Below, one piece after another: positions 12,541 to 25,329 of a stretch of DNA of 33,715 nt (within the stretch, counting starts at the first letter, position 1; the number at the start of each line of letters is the position of its first letter). The notes under the pieces were generated by a model. The model had not been told where the DNA came from. It ran no database searches and saw only the letters and a program-made list of their open reading frames with translations. Made by a program: the position numbers and the translations under genes. The DNA is from Reticulitermes lucifugus (Eukaryota > Arthropoda > Insecta > Blattodea > Rhinotermitidae): NCBI GenBank assembly GCA_026260175.1, contig JAKCWW010004932.1, positions 1 through 33,715 of the forward strand. The letters run 5' to 3'.

Positions 12541-12663
12541 GATTAATGGACATATGGCAACATCGTTGGTGTGTCACATGTTATTATTGGACACACAGTA
12601 ACATTGTCGGTATGTCACGTATTATTATTATTATTATTATTATTGTTATTATTATTATTCATG
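12541..12663. repeat. Two-copy tandem repeat running into an (ATT)n microsatellite
   Basis: Two diverged units of about 41 bp (gattaatggacatatggcaac...gtgtcacat and gttattattggacacacagt...atgtcacgt) are followed by about 50 bp of ATT repeats with GTT interruptions. The microsatellite may have grown from the attatt already present in the unit. Confidence 0.8.
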
Positions 12664-13383
12664 AGGTACTCATTGTTATCTCAAAGTTGCTTTGGTGTAG
12701 TGGTGGGATGATTGGTCTTTTAACAATTTGGAGGTAAACTTTTTACACTGGCAGTGCAGAACTACTGAGGCAGAGAGATGGCTTTCTAAAATTGGTTCAT
12801 ATGCTGTATGCAGTATTTAGTTCAAGATCAAGAGATTGGTTATTAAGATTGGTAACAAAATTAGTAGTGTACTTGTTTGGTTGTATGTTCAGTCTCCAGC
12901 TTGTTTCACAGTTCAGCACTTAGTCATTTTTATACATTTTTTGGTTAAGGTTGAAGTATGAATGTCAGGCTTGAAGTAGAAATTGCTGATAATTCAGTTG
13001 AAGGTCGATCCGTGCTGTCACAGTATTAGTCACACATGCCTCTTTTCTAAAGCAGAACATTTATTTCAAGCCTTACTGTAACAAAATTATTAGCATCTTT
13101 GCACCTGTTAATAAATGACTATTGGGTGGAGAAAGGTTGACATTCCAGTGCACTACATTTAATTCACTGCAAATCAGCCAATAAGACATCACCTATTGAT
13201 TAGGGTGTTTCTTCATTTGAAGTATTTTAAGTTTTTTTGACAGTGTCATTATTGTTACGAGTAAAAGATACATGAACACACATACAAGGCAAGTAAATGC
13301 AGTTGCCAACGGATGCATCACAGTACTTCTTTTGTGTGTGTGTGTTTGAAATGAAAATGTCACCTTTTCTGGTACCAAATGTG

Positions 13384-13561
13384 GGGCTGTGTCATGGCTC
13401 AGGGGGGTAAGTTGCCATGAAGGTGTGGGTTAAATCGCAACGCCAATTCACATGGGATTTGTGATGGACAAAGTGATATTGGGATGGAACTTTCTTTGAG
13501 CAGTTTGATTTTCCTCTGTCAGCATCATTCCACCAATACTTCAGACTCATGCATTCATCTG
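13384..13561 (+). mobile_element. tRNA-derived SINE, family 1, copy 1
   Basis: The head contains a degenerate RNA polymerase III A box (tggctcaggggggtaag) and B box (gggttaaatcgc). A body follows: gatttgtgatggacaaagtg, then ctgtcagcatcattccacc. The same order appears reverse-complemented at 29460-29700. Pieces of this type are short non-autonomous retroelements spread by LINE machinery. No clear target duplication was found and the copy looks old. Confidence 0.75.
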
Positions 13562-14934
13562 TCACTATATGATACCAAAATTTCCTTGCTACCACAAAGA
13601 TATTTCACATTAGTGTGACCCAACAGCCCAGATTATCTGTACCGTTTATGGTTTCCACTATAACACTTCTCTCATTCCTGGCGACATATTTTCTTCCCTG
13701 ACTGTGCTCCATCTTGGTGACCATAGAAAAGAATATACTACAAGAAATTAAATATTTTTATGTGGTGTTATTTTTGGTAATATTTTAGGCATCTGTAGAC
13801 TTACATAGTGACAGATGAATCTGTCTACATGTACAGCATGATAAAAAGCATATATGATCTCTGTTACTAGCTGCATAATGTTAAAAGAGTATGAACGCAT
13901 TGTTTAAAGTTGTATATCTACATTCAGGAAGGTAGGCATGTCACTTAATGCAGGTTTTTTTAATTGTGAAGTATTTGTAATAAAGTTAATAACTCTGGGA
14001 GGCTTCAGTGTGATTGCACTTTGGAGTATACTTAAAATTAGTCACTGGACTCATTGCTTGTTAAAAGCCTAGAGGCATAGGAACAGTGTCGTTGGTTAAG
14101 CAAATATTTTGGCCTTTCCTGTACTGAAGTTCAGGGAGTCAGGTAGTAACTATTATAAGTATGAAAACGTTATCTCAGATAGGTCCATTTTTAAACGTGC
14201 ATAAACAACTCTGTGTGAGAGGAGTACAGTATGCATATAAAATTAATTTTGCCTCTTGCATTTCCAAGGACTACATGAAAACATGTTTATTCTCATAATG
14301 TCAGGTAATCAGCAACATGTTTTCATATGAAGTGATCCTGGTGTAGGCCTGTATATACTGAATTTGTGTTGAAGTGTGTTAGGCTTAAATCTTCACCTAA
14401 ATTAACCCCAATTTTGTTCAGTCTCAGAAAAATGGAAGTCTCAGTTGTTTGGCACAGTCTTTTATAACATAGTTTTTGACTGATTTCACCCAGCAATGAA
14501 AGTCTGTCCTCACTCTGAACATACCGAATGTTGTGGGTGACACTTTGTTGATTTGTGAGTCATAATCCCGTGATATTTACAGATTCAGACCAGTGTGTTT
14601 TTCAAGCTTTCATTATTTGGTTATGAATATGGAGCAAATTGAACTGTATAGTAATATTATATAATGGAAAAACACTTCTTACTTTCAAGACATTTATGTT
14701 TTGGTAAATGTAAGTGCCAATTTTTATATTGGAGAAGTAGGTGTACATGTTTCTGAAACATGATAGTTCAGAACTGTGCCATTCCGTATACTATGGGTAC
14801 TTTAACTAGTATGTACTATGTGGTTTAAAAATTTAAAAGCTGCTAGAAACCAGGAAGTACAGTGTAAGAGTTGGAAAGCTTGTGGATTGTATGGTACTGA
14901 CAGGAGCTGTTGTTCTTTTCCATGCTGTCGGGAG

Positions 14935-15119
14935 CAGTGGACCTGGGTCATCTGTCTCATAGTGGTAATGTACTATTGCATGACACTGCAGTTGCAGATA
15001 CTGATACCCATTCAGCACGCTGTGAAAGTTGCAAACACAGACACAATAAGGCACGTGCTTCTACCTGGTGCTGTGGCAGTTTTGTTATCCGCACTCTCAG
15101 GAAAACTCATTTTGATTAA
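14935..15119 (+). CDS. rtGEF: Candidate alternative last exon of beta-PIX (isoform without coiled coil)
   Basis: This is a candidate exon in a GC-rich patch. A tandem acceptor gagcag lies at 14932-14937 behind a pyrimidine-rich stretch (ctgttgttcttttcc), so the exon starts at 14935 or 14938. Both starts keep the phase-1 frame from the donor at 4768. Reading gives ...YTVNS-(A)-VDLGHLSHSGNVLL..., about 60 residues, ending ...LRKTHFD and TAA at 15117. The tail is His/Cys-rich (a CESC pair, then WCC). An AATAAA lies at 15634. Vertebrate beta-PIX also makes a splice form (beta2) that ends in a different tail before the coiled coil, so the layout is plausible. The tail shows no convincing similarity to the vertebrate one. 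Another frame is open across the same stretch (14818-15192), so coding status is unproven. Confidence 0.5.
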
Positions 15120-15633
15120 TTCTATCCACTATCGTACCCTAGTTTTATTACGAAAAGTTTTATTTGAGTTACCAAATTTAGAATTTTTATGAACTCTTTA
15201 TTGTTATGAAATGTAGTGCTAGTATTATTACATAGAACAAGATCCTTTCAACCTTTGTGACATAGTAGATACCTGTTTTATTTGAAAGCCAGTTGGCTAA
15301 TTTAATTGATAGGCTACTGTTTTTGTATGGAAGGATTTCCATTTAATAGTTACACAATTGTAGGAAATAATATTCTTAACAAAATAATACTCATTAGGAA
15401 CATTTTAAATGTGTGTTCATACATACATATAACCCAGTAATTTGACTCTGATTATATTGTTGGATATTGATTAACCCTTACGTGCTCTACATTGCACTAT
15501 TGCAGTGGTGCATGTATGCTACCCATCTGCCTTAGCAGTGTGTTTTATTTAATACTAATATCATTGCCCTTCAGTTAAAATGTGACTTCCAGCTCTGTAA
15601 TATCGAAAGAATTACAATTACGCATTTCTGGAC

Positions 15634-15639
15634 AATAAA
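15634..15639 (+). terminator. Candidate poly(A) signal for the alternative last exon
   Basis: This is the first AATAAA after the stop at 15119, about 515 bp downstream. It would end a short transcript that lacks the coiled-coil exons. In AT-rich DNA such hexamers are common, so it counts only together with the exon. Confidence 0.3.
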
Positions 15640-17410
15640 GTATTATTTCCAAGTTAAAATCTGGCTGTCAGCCCCATAATACTGGAAGTTTAAAATCGTT
15701 CCTGGAAAATGAATACTGAACTTCATGTGAGAGTATTGGACTAAATATTGGTGTCAGCCACTTCACTTGAAGGCCACAACAAACTTGAGTCACATGAAAC
15801 ACATTCAGACAACAAGCTTCTCATGTGAAGATGTAACAAACGTTAGTGAGATAACAGTGTACATATGTTTTTGTACAGTGTGTAGCTTTGGGGAAACGTT
15901 ACAAAAGTTAATTTTGAGCATAAATGTATGCTTTCTGTGCTCAAGCCAAGATCAGGATTGCAGTTTTTGTGGTCATTGTTATGTAATATTACAAACTGTA
16001 AATTCGTTTCTGTTGGCTACATAGCATTACACTATCTCTGTAATATATACAGAGCCTTAATATTTAAGTTGTAATTGTACTTCCAGTAGGAGAGATAAAG
16101 GAAGAAAATTTTCTTGAAGGAAAAGAAGCTCATAAACACATTGAAGAAGATATGTATTTTATTCCTCTGAACTTTTACAGATATGAAATTATTTTGATTG
16201 AAGACTTGAATGCATTACAAATCTTTCACTTCATTATTGATAATTTAATAATTGTGCATATTTTAATTCCTTCTGATTTCTCTTTAGAATCCTCATTTCC
16301 CCTTAATGTGTTTATTTATTATATGTAGTGGTGGTATTTATTTTCTCTGACACATGCAGATAGAATTTCGGACTTTGATTTAAATCTTACATAACAAGAC
16401 AAATTGAATTTAATTTTAACACATCTCATTTAAACACCCTAATTTGGGAGCTCAGCTATCACACCACAGCTTGTTTTTCCTGTTTTATCATGTTTGTCCT
16501 TAATTCTCATTAATTCCATAGAATTGTGCAATACATAACATTTGTTTGTTGTGCAAAATGTGTTGCATGCATTTTTACTTCTTTGTTATGTGTCGAAGCA
16601 TTCATATGCCAGGCTTCTCAGAAGAATTAAAGTACTTTGAGAAGTACTAGAAAGCCCTAAGTTTATTAAATTAGCTGTACTCTCACATGATTTAATAACA
16701 AAATGAAGTAAGTGGCTATCATATTGTCTGTATACATGTAGGTGGGGAGAATTAACCCACGATAGAATGACTAGGAAGTTCATTCATGTGTAATGTTACC
16801 CTCACACCTTTCTATTTTTACAATTTATTTTCCAATCTTTAAGTCACCTGTTCAGATTTGTCATTGAGTCCATTTGGTAATATAAAGTACAGTAAATGAT
16901 TTTGTGTGATATCAAGTTACACATAATTTTTTCATGGACTTAAAAACAGTTAAACATCAACATACATGATTCTTTAATTTACAGTTTTAATTGTACATTA
17001 TCCTAATTAATTATCCTAGTGCATGAGATAGGAAACATGTAATAACAGTGATTGCATTCCAAAATGAACAAGGTTTTGACCTTCTTGAGATGAAATTAAA
17101 CATTATTATAACTATGAATGGGCCTAGATGTTGGTTTAGGAGGTTGGCTGGAGGAATTAGTGGCCAGTAGGTCTTCAGTGTCAGATGACTTAGGTGATGC
17201 TGATGAATGTGGAAGGCTGAAGTGAAACTGAGGATTTGTGAAACACGCACATAATAAAGCCATAAGTGCATGTAATGGGAGTTGCCTCCATTGACATCAA
17301 GACTGCTTCAGTAAGAAGAATAGGAAATCTCGATAGAGAATTTTGTAAAGGAGGTCACAGTACAAGCCAAAGTATATTGGATATGTCTTACATTGGATGT
17401 CTTAGTCTAT

Positions 17411-17570
17411 GACTCAGCCTCTAACAGAAATGAGTACCAGGAGTACCGGTGCGTAGGGCTGACAACCTTACCACCTTCATGTGCCGATTGTCTAGAAATC
17501 TGGAGCTTCAACCTCCTGGAACCCTAAGGGCCTGTCCAGGCCTGTAATGGGATTGCTTTGTTTTACTTAA
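17411..17570 (+). mobile_element. 5'-truncated SINE, family 2
   Basis: This copy matches the 3' part of the full copy at 19370-19634: gactcagcctctaacagaaa, then gggctgacaacc, accttcatgtgc, gattgtctagaaat and tgtccaggcctgtaa. It has about 25 extra bases (ttcaacctcctggaaccc) before the last block. The tRNA-like head is missing. Confidence 0.85.
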
Positions 17571-19369
17571 TATGTAGACTTCAGTAACACTTATTCATTC
17601 AAAATCTACCTGTAGTATTGTTAGTCATAATCTTGCAGCACATATGCACAATTACATGTTAGACTATTTGAAATACAAGGTACCATTCATGGAGTCACTT
17701 TATTTAACCTACATAATGTAGAATTTTAAAACCTTGAAATAAATGTGTGTACTCATGCATGTTGCACATGTTTCTTGAAGTTATCAGCGGATTGGCTAAG
17801 GAAAATCTGCAAAAGTCTTCCAGTTTCAGATCATTTCAGTCACCAGTCCTTGCAGAAGAAAAATCTCTGTTGCCTGAAACTAGGTGACATGCAATGTAAT
17901 GTGAGGGTCTAACATTTTTTTAAATTTTCCAGTTTTGTACCATGTTCTTACCACAGAGAATAAAAGTGGTTTTGGGACTAAAAATTTAACATTTATAATT
18001 GCCCACATGTAAACATTGATATGGTTGGTGCTTAAGAATTTTGATTATGATTTTTTCATTTTGTTGAGAAAGTTGCCAAGGGAAATTTTTATTGATATTC
18101 ATGTAAAGAAGATGGGGATGAAAGAAGTTCGTATTTATAAATTGAATTTGTTTACATTTTGAGATGTACATTCATACAGCTGTGTGTTAGCAAATGTGTT
18201 AATACTTTTTATGACACTGTCTTGATCAGAGGGTATTTAAGCACCTTGTTGAAGTTATGCACATTCTAAGACAAAAATTACAGGGTTTTTTTTTCACAAC
18301 CTGCAAGTATGAAAGATAACCTCATTTGTTTTGCTGACAAGTTCATCCACATTGCTAACGAGTAATTGACATGGACCAAATACATTTGCTATATATAATT
18401 TCACAAAATGTACTTGCTGTACTGAATTTATAATTCTTAACAGTATAATTGCAGATGCTTTGCACAACTTACATGAAATGTTTCACTCAGATGAATTTAA
18501 TTACTGATGTGTGTGTATATATATATATTACGCTCCCAATTATCCATGCATGGATTATCCTGTTTGTGGCTTATTTGAAGTATCAAAATTTTACATATTT
18601 GTAAATGCAAACATGTGAACTAGACTTTTATCCCATCCTGTGGTCAAACAAGTTTACGGCCATGTATGTGCGTGGCAAGGAGAAAGAAAGGGCACATAGG
18701 AAAGTGTGGATTATGTGTTTTGTAATTAATATTCATGCATTCATTGGCACAGATAATTTGTACTATACTGCCAGTGCAATATTTTGTGCTGTAGAAATGA
18801 ACATCAGTCCCCTTAAACCTAGTAACAATACAGTACCTTCAATATGTTATGGCCTGGTGTGCATATATGTAATTACACATATGAACTCACTTTTTGTTTC
18901 TGTTACTATGTGTGTATGGTTTGTTTGTAGAGGTTTATTTTTCAGTTTTGTTTGTGACATACTTTGTTAATAATATCTGAAATTTTAATATTTAAGAAAG
19001 TATATTATACACCATTTAGCTTTAATACTCTTGCTCTTGTGATACGAAACTTGTGGCAGTATGTTGCTAAAAATTTAAAGCAAAATTGTCACAGGTGTAT
19101 ATTGTATTTAGTGAAGAAACTATTTTAGGTATTCCTTTGGTGTATGCTCCCAAATATTCAGTGTATTTGTCTTTGAATTCATATTATTATTTACACATGT
19201 TGTAATTATTTCTCATCAGATATTAGAATTTAAGTAGATGCTCTGAATTTTTAGTAAACCCAGCGCTCATAGTTTGTGATGTAGCTGGTGAAGATAATGG
19301 TCTAGTAGCTCTGACAAAAATGTACTTGATGTTTTGTCATACATTTTTATATTTTGCCTGAGTTTGAGG

Positions 19370-19634
19370 GGATACACAGTAGCACAGTTGGTTGAGGCAC
19401 TGCGCTACAAGCCGGAAGGTCATGAGTTTGATTCCAATGGGGTCACTGGGATTTTTCATCATCTTAATCCTTCTGGCCACACTATGGCCCTGGGGTTGAC
19501 TCAGTCTCTAACAGAAATGAGTAGCAGGGGGTAAAGGCGGCTAGTGCATAGGGCTGACAACCATCCCACCTTCATGTGCTGATTGCCTAGAAATTTGGGG
19601 TGTCCAGGCCTGTAAAGGGATAGCTTTACCTTTA
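19370..19634 (+). mobile_element. Full-length tRNA-derived SINE, family 2, with target duplication
   Basis: The A box is tagcacagttgg (19380-19391) and the B box is gagtttgattcc (19424-19435), the spacing expected of a tRNA-like pol III promoter. A tRNA-unrelated body follows, ending in a ctttacctttac tail. Perfect 13-bp direct repeats cctgagtttgagg flank it at 19357-19369 and 19635-19647, the mark of LINE-driven retroposition. SINEs of this general kind have been described in termites. I cannot assign the family by name. An incidental reading frame across it has no meaning as a gene. Confidence 0.92.
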
Positions 19635-20094
19635 CCTGAGTTTGAGGTCTTTTGTGTCTCTAACACTTTGAGCATAGGTAGTAATTAAATGTCCTATTAC
19701 CACAATTCATAGAACTAAAATACAGTAGGCAAATTAAAGAATGTGATAAACATATTATTTTTGTGAGCTTTTCACATGTAGGTGTATTCCTTTTTGTTCC
19801 TCACATTGTGATGACGGTCACGACGACTTAAATGTCGCTGCCACAGTGTTCACTGTTGTAAATATTACTGTTCTGCCCCAACTGTTGTACTCCTGTAATA
19901 CACACTGATTTTATGCACATTGAACACATTTTATTTTAGCTGCAGGTCTGTAACTACAATACTTCTGATAATTTACCTTTGTGTGGAAAATATCACAATA
20001 GTCCCTAAAATAAAGTCCTGTGTTACACTTCCTACAGTACACAGTGGTGATTTTTTTACAGCTTTGCCATTGCAATGTTTCAGCTTATCTGCTT

Positions 20095-20122
20095 GTGCAC
20101 ACGCACACACACACACACACAC
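20095..20122. repeat. (AC)n microsatellite
   Basis: About ten AC units with one cg interruption near the start. Confidence 0.9.
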
Positions 20123-21187
20123 ATTCTGGGCGCTGTCTTTTGTTCTGGATTCTGTTGTGGGAATGCTCTGGATGAAATATCCTCTTCCCACTAATCTGCC
20201 TGCATGGTTTGCTGGTGATTGATCTGACATTTCAGATCCCACACTACTCAGCAGTCAATCTGCCACTTAAAAGCTATTGTCTAATTTTAGTGTTTCATTG
20301 GATATTTTGTTATTCATAGCATGGGCATTTACTAGTGAGTTTTAAAAAGTTAGAAAATTATTTTTTTTCCCCCACAATTCCACAGAGTTTCTTTGCAGTA
20401 AGTATTATGATAATGTGTATTTGGCCTGATTTTTTGACCCGTACTTTTATATTTATTGTAGTACCATATTGAAGTAGGCTTTTTCTTTACATGAGCTGCT
20501 CTTGAACCTGGGGCTTCTGCTGTGATGTTATTCATGTGTTATACATAGAACCTGTGCATTACACACATATCTCACCATGTTGTGGGCAGAAGTTGATTTT
20601 ATTGGACATTGTTCTTCCTTTTTTTAACTTCTTTGAAATATGTTGTTTGGGCATTTATTTTCTCTTTGTCATCACAGTACTGACTGTGTAGGTTTGGATG
20701 CCCACAAATGATCAAAAAGTGTAGGACTTTAAAAAAATCTGTCTCTACATACTATGTAACCTGTATATTTTATTGGGTTACGCAGCTGTCAATCATATTG
20801 ATGTGTTATATTCCATGTTTGTAGAGTGAACACACATGCTTATTTGCCTTAACTACTCAGAAGAATGTGCAACCTGAAAATGTGCATGTAACTTCATCAG
20901 TTGTCAGATTTACTTCTGATGTGTGTGTTTCAAAATTTCTGGTTTAGGTGGTCTGAAATTGGTCTTATTCTGTACAAAAGAATCGCGAATTAGTTGACAC
21001 CTAGGTACTCTGGCATCAGATATTTATATACAGCATAGCAAGGACTAGTCCTGAGGCATCCCAACCAACTGGCATAATTTTGTTTTGAAAACTGGTTTAT
21101 GCCAGTAGTCTTGTAGTGACAAATTTTACATGAGACATGTATGTGTGAACACAGCAAAATCAACTTTATTTCTCGTATGCTAGCTTC

Positions 21188-21221
21188 CTTCCATTGTGTG
21201 TAAACATAATGGAAGGAATTT
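21188..21221. repeat. Perfect 11-bp inverted repeat
   Basis: ttccttccatt and aatggaaggaa are separated by 12 nt. It is a small isolated hairpin with no other feature around it. Confidence 0.6.
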
Positions 21222-24200
21222 CAGAGGGTTTTTTCGTATGTATTTACTACATTGCATACAAGTTTAATTTTGAATCAGTTGACATACTTCATTGTTGAAG
21301 AACAGGTGAAATATGTCTGAGAACTGTCTTTATAGAGGTGAAAATGTGAAATTATCCCTGGTAACCCCAAAAATTCAGATCTCTTGACTGTCAGCATATC
21401 TTCTTCTCTATCTTTTTCTCTTGGGAGATTCATTTGCAGCACTGCTTTTTGTCATCTTTGCTGTTGCACTCAGAGTGGAGCTACCATTTCTTCAATGTTG
21501 CTACTGGTGGATGAATATTCAAAATGTTTAACAATTTCATCATTTGCCCCATCTTTTTACTAATTTGAATCTGAAAGCTTGACCGTTTAATTACTGTATG
21601 GTCATCAATAATATTCCTAGTTTTTATTTTCAAACTGTAAACTTGGCCTGTACTTGAACCCAATTTGTCCATCTTGTATGGACTGTACTAAGTAATGAAC
21701 TGATTGTTAGCTGTGATGATTCAGTTACCCCCATGGAAAAGTTTATATCTAGATTGGCATATGCCCATTCCCCTGACCTTGGTTATGACATAACATAGTG
21801 AAGATGAAACATGTGGTCTGTATGAGATGTAATTGCACCTTGAGTCACAAGCAGAACAATTAACTTATCTGCATAAGGTGGTGTAACTTCACAGAGACAA
21901 AAGTGAAGAGAGCTCTAACAATCAAACTAATACTAGCAGCACAGGCCTCTTAAGTAAAGAAAAGTTTGTGTTGATATTGCAGTTGGTTTACTGGGGCTAT
22001 TTCTCAAAGTTGAGATCGTACTGGCACAGACTTTGGCATGACAGCCAAATGAGACAGATGGTTTGAGTACAGCTGCCAGGCCCAAAGTGTTAAGGAGAAC
22101 AGTTTGGCTTTATGTTTCATCGGTTTTTATCCATCATGGATGTACTCTTGCAGCCATATAATAGAAATGTGGCTGAATATATTTACCATATTTTGCAGTT
22201 GTGTGTAATATCTATTACAAATATCATTTAATTGTAGCTGCTTCTTTCTCAAGAAACTTATTGGATGCAGAATAGCATCATGTAATAAATCAAGTGATCA
22301 AATGCGTGCATTAGATTTTTTAATTTACGTATATTCAACTGTATATGACAGAGACTGGAGAGGGTGATGTTTGGTGCATTAGCTGAGTCAAGTCCTCTGA
22401 TGGGAATTTAGCACATTTGTGAAAATGTATGCTGTAAAGTCATGCAACTGTAATATTTTTCATGTGTTGAAAAGTAAACTAATATTATTTCTTCTGAACA
22501 CACCTAATTCATGTTCTTGTTTGAAAAGTAATGTTTTAATCTTGTGATATTTGAGAAAATAACTAGTGAAATGTCAAGAAAATGGCCTACAGGTTTATAA
22601 TTGTATAATAATAGCTAATACATAGTTCCCTTCTCTGTTGTTTGCTAGATGTTTGATGTCTCTGTATTACTACGGAGATATTCTGTAATGTAACAAGGAT
22701 TATATGACAAAAATATTTTCTCTTTTGCTGTCTCAGGGAATCTTATAGTTTGAATGTATATGCTTTATAAACACTCATATTGCTTGAGTTAAGGCATGAT
22801 AAATGTTTAATTTTACACAATTTTCATGAATTCTTATGATACCAAGTCAGTGTTCAGTTTATTATTGACTTTAGATAATACTGAATATTCTTCAGCTTCA
22901 GATTGTATTATTAATTATGTTTACTTTGTATAGCTTAGTTCAGATAAAATGTTATTACAGTGTGACAGTTATTCAGATCATGTTCATGCTGTCAGCATTG
23001 AGATGTGTATATATTTTGTAGTAGCATGTTGGAATAGTTTAATTCAAACAGTTTTTTATTTGTATAAATGTGGTTACCACACAAACATCTTGCAAGCTGC
23101 AGATATTTGTTTCAGGCTTTTCATCTTCAGCACAAGATTTTGATCACTGGTGATGCATTAGTAATGATATGGATACATGCTTCAGTGGACCTGTGTAATG
23201 TAACGTTTTATTACTGTTATGGACTGATACTCACATTTTATAAGAAGAGAATAATAGGAGAACTGTGTTTATATATGCGTACTAAGTCAAGGGTTAACTG
23301 TGTTAAAATTGATTATTGTTGTTTTATTGTTTATCATAACATACCTCATTACACCTTTATGTGCATGTCCTATCACGCACGCATATAATGTTATTTGTGT
23401 GATGGCACAGCATACTGCTCTGTAATGTGAAAGTCACAAGGCAGTCTGGAGTTCAGGAAAGGGGTGATTGTAAAATGTAAAACTGTATTTGAACACTTTT
23501 CTTCACATACACACCCATCGGGGTTAACATGTGCCAGCAGGTTCGTAGTGTCACATTAATTTTCTTTTGAGTATTTATGATGATTGTGTATTAGTTAAGT
23601 CAGACTATTTGCAGTCTCAGTGAATGTTTTGGTGAGGTATGAATTTGTTTTGAAGTACTTTTTGTAAATTATGTATCTAAGAATTTAATTCATCTGACTG
23701 TATCCACCTTGCCCTTCACATTGTGTTGAGGTCGAGACCTGTGTAGATATTCTTAACATCTGGATGTTACAAATAACTTTTAAGATTTATAAATTAATTC
23801 AGTTGCTGTTTCCATTGAGTATAGTAAAATTAATTAAGACTGTTTCTGTTGCACACTTTTAGGTTTTGTGTCATAATACAGCATGAGTGCCACTTGGCTT
23901 CACCATCTGTATTTGAGTTCCCAATAAAATTTTATCAACCAGCTGTAACTTCATCCAACTTGGAAAATATGAATTTCACTTCGTATGAAGGCATGAATCT
24001 TTCAGGGATGTTGTAGTAAATACCAAGACTTTTAATATAATTCAGTTAAATATTATAAGGTAAAGGTAAAGTTGTCTGGTTAAGAACTGTACCTGTTAAT
24101 AAGTACTTTATGTTATGTACATTTTCTTTCCTTAGTGTGTTTTTTAGGTAATGACTCATATATGACAGGGGTCTTTATAAATACTGTAATTCCTTGCCAG

Positions 24201-25292
24201 CCATGGATGTCAAGTGTCTACTGTTTTTCATTTTGTTTGAGTTTTGCCAACATGTTACATGGTTTTGTGTGTCCTGCAATAATGTTTATGTACACACAAT
24301 AACAGCTGGTGGCTGTCACACCAAGAAATCTGTATTTCTAATGGCCAGTTGAATACAGCCAATATTTTCTCACCGTGTTTATGTAATATGAGTCGTAATA
24401 TTATTCTTCCATTTGTGCCTGAATTGGCCAAGTTGTCTGTTCCCTTCAGGTTTTCTGACTAAAATTTTGTATTTACTTAGGCTTTGATGAGTTTTAACAG
24501 AGGTCACAAATCCCCTAACCAGTTTTTCAGAAGGCTTTAGTCTTCCCAACAGTCATGTTTTCCAGGAATATAACCTCTGTTATTTGGTGAGGTATTTTGT
24601 ACATGTAATGAAAATGTCCCCGTTCGATTTATAGTGTACTTTTTTTTTAATTCTGCAAATTGCTTTCTGAAGTGAAAGGAGCATTAATCTCTCCACTCTA
24701 TGAGTACTAATGTTCATACCACATGTGATCCAACTTTGTTGGTATTTTAATCTTTGCTAGAAACATGAAATTGAACATGATATGTTAAAATACCTGCATA
24801 TAATATCATTTGTTTGAGAAAAATACCGGTTTGATAAGTTCAAGAAATGTTAGCTGGCACCTGATTTTTGTTAGTGTTGAAAGCAGTAAACTTCATAGTT
24901 ACTACCATGAAAGCCTCAGATCTCACTGTCATATCACAGTGTCTGTGATGCCATGTTGTCTGTGCATCAACATATTTCCTATATGAACATTAGACCTTCA
25001 GCAGTAATTAAACAAGTTCTGTGTACAAGGCAAATCTTGGAAACTGTAATAGAGCTTCACTTGGTAATGTCATACAGAACTTCATGCAATTATTTTCTTT
25101 CTGTATTTTAATGCAAAGAGGCACAAGATTGTTTTGTGTGTACTTTTTCACAGACATTTATAAAATCAAATCTTTGAAATCCACATTCATCATTTGTTCA
25201 ATCACTTAGTTTATTATTGCTTTTGATTAATATTTATTTTGGTATTTTATAATGCATAAGAGTACAACTGTGTATGACTATGAATATTTTTC

Positions 25293-25295
<3 letters not shown>

Positions 25296-25327
<32 letters not shown>
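25296..25327. repeat. (AC)n microsatellite
   Basis: About sixteen uninterrupted AC units in the intron, the longest pure dinucleotide run in the window. Confidence 0.93.

Positions 25328-25329
<2 letters not shown>

Noticed and set aside
14275..14326. 13-bp perfect inverted repeat (atgaaaacatgtt / aacatgttttcat, 26-nt loop)
   Set aside because: AT-rich arms of this length are expected now and then in such DNA, and no further structure surrounds it.
14818..15192. 124-codon open frame with hydrophobic segments, overlapping the candidate alternative exon
   Set aside because: It starts in AT-rich intron without a gene context and has no recognisable domain. The frame that continues the PIX splice phase is different and explains the GC-rich patch better. 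I cannot fully exclude it.
18605..18970. 121-codon open frame
   Set aside because: Composition follows the AT-rich background and it is rich in Cys, Ile and Phe. There is no domain and no splice or promoter context. Chance frame.
19370..19440. tRNA gene
   Set aside because: The A and B boxes are present but no cloverleaf with a proper acceptor stem and anticodon arm can be drawn. It is the head of a SINE.
19334..19534. Open frame across the SINE at 19370
   Set aside because: It is the translation of a tRNA-derived repeat, not a gene.
24058..24072. ggtaaaggtaaag as a reversed SINE tail
   Set aside because: Only about 14 bases match the family 2 tail and nothing of the body is present, so chance is likely.
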